This document shows positions 45,042 through 45,159 of a DNA stretch of 45,159 nucleotides, in pieces. How positions within the stretch are numbered: position 1 is the stretch's first letter; the number at the start of each line of letters is the position of its first letter. The notes below the pieces were generated by a model that saw only the letters and a program-made list of their open reading frames with translations, was not told the DNA's origin and did not search any database. The stretch lies in contig NZ_LJHQ01000046.1 in NCBI RefSeq assembly GCF_001295925.1, positions 1-45,159 on the forward strand. Direction: 5' to 3'. Source of the DNA: Allobosea sp. AAP35 (GTDB lineage: Bacteria > Pseudomonadota > Alphaproteobacteria > Rhizobiales > Beijerinckiaceae). Position numbers and translations under genes: made by a program.

Positions 45042-45159
45042 CGCGGCCCTCGAGTTTGAGAGCTGACCTTAGAGCATCCCTTGCCGCCCTGGGAACCGCT
45101 TTAAGTAACGTGCCCCGCCGCCGGCGGCTCGCCCTGAGCGAAAGCGCCGCCCCCCCCCC
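45042..45159. other. End of contig, upstream of the CFA-type gene, with terminal poly-C
   Basis: Apart from the likely promoter of the methyltransferase gene, I see nothing identifiable here. The last ten bases are all C (45150-45159). A GC-rich stretch with CGCCGCCGGCGGC comes just before. The homopolymer end suggests the sequence was cut short by a low-quality read end. Confidence 0.6.

Overview
The window looks like a chromosomal segment of an alphaproteobacterium of the Rhizobiales (Hyphomicrobiales), most plausibly Bosea or a near relative. The evidence is high GC, the order rpoD-dnaG-[TA]-yqeY-carA, a DnaG that has lost its zinc ligands, several kinds of intergenic palindromic repeat, and the gene families present. 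The taxonomic call is inference; no marker such as 16S rRNA is present. The sequence starts inside one of these repeats and ends in a run of ten C, so it is probably a complete contig.

Positions 1-11,824 form an uptake and catabolism region. A minus-strand peptide-type ABC transporter (substrate-binding protein, two permeases, and an ATPase with two fused nucleotide-binding domains) is interrupted between genes by two repeat elements. A MOSC protein and a second, orphan substrate-binding protein follow. The orphan is divergent from an FAD-dependent amine/amino-acid oxidoreductase and an amidase. Together they suggest import and oxidative or hydrolytic breakdown of an amide- or amine-containing compound, substrate unknown.

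Positions 11,874-20,705 hold a two-domain GNAT acetyltransferase, the anaerobic haem enzyme HemN, and a 1,800-residue secreted RTX protein carrying a calcineurin-like phosphoesterase domain. Divergent from the RTX gene is a LysR regulator lacking its C-terminal 40 percent. An ATC-N9-GAT box lies between the two.

Positions 20,690-24,516 hold a HAD-phosphatase fragment, a Tat-exported sulfatase and its formylglycine-generating enzyme, ending at a CAU-anticodon tRNA gene. The LysR and HAD genes converge and both break off within a few bases of 20,700, which is best explained by one deletion or rearrangement junction.

Positions 24,633-34,279 are accessory and metabolic: a chemotaxis receptor, an acyl-CoA thioesterase, a MetE-like methyltransferase, a higBA toxin-antitoxin pair, an MFS transporter, a DJ-1/PfpI protein, a HlyU-family protein, YjbQ, a LysE-type exporter, a small membrane protein and an AHSA1/SRPBCC protein.

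Positions 34,335-45,041 are mostly housekeeping: rpoD, dnaG, yqeY and carA, with a vapBC module between dnaG and yqeY. A small secreted protein, an ABC-F ATPase, a group III truncated haemoglobin and a cyclopropane-fatty-acid synthase-like methyltransferase follow. I found no rRNA, CRISPR array, integrase or complete insertion sequence. The strongest leads are the double truncation at 20,700, the RTX phosphoesterase with its LysR box, the zinc-less primase, and the paired inverted repeats.
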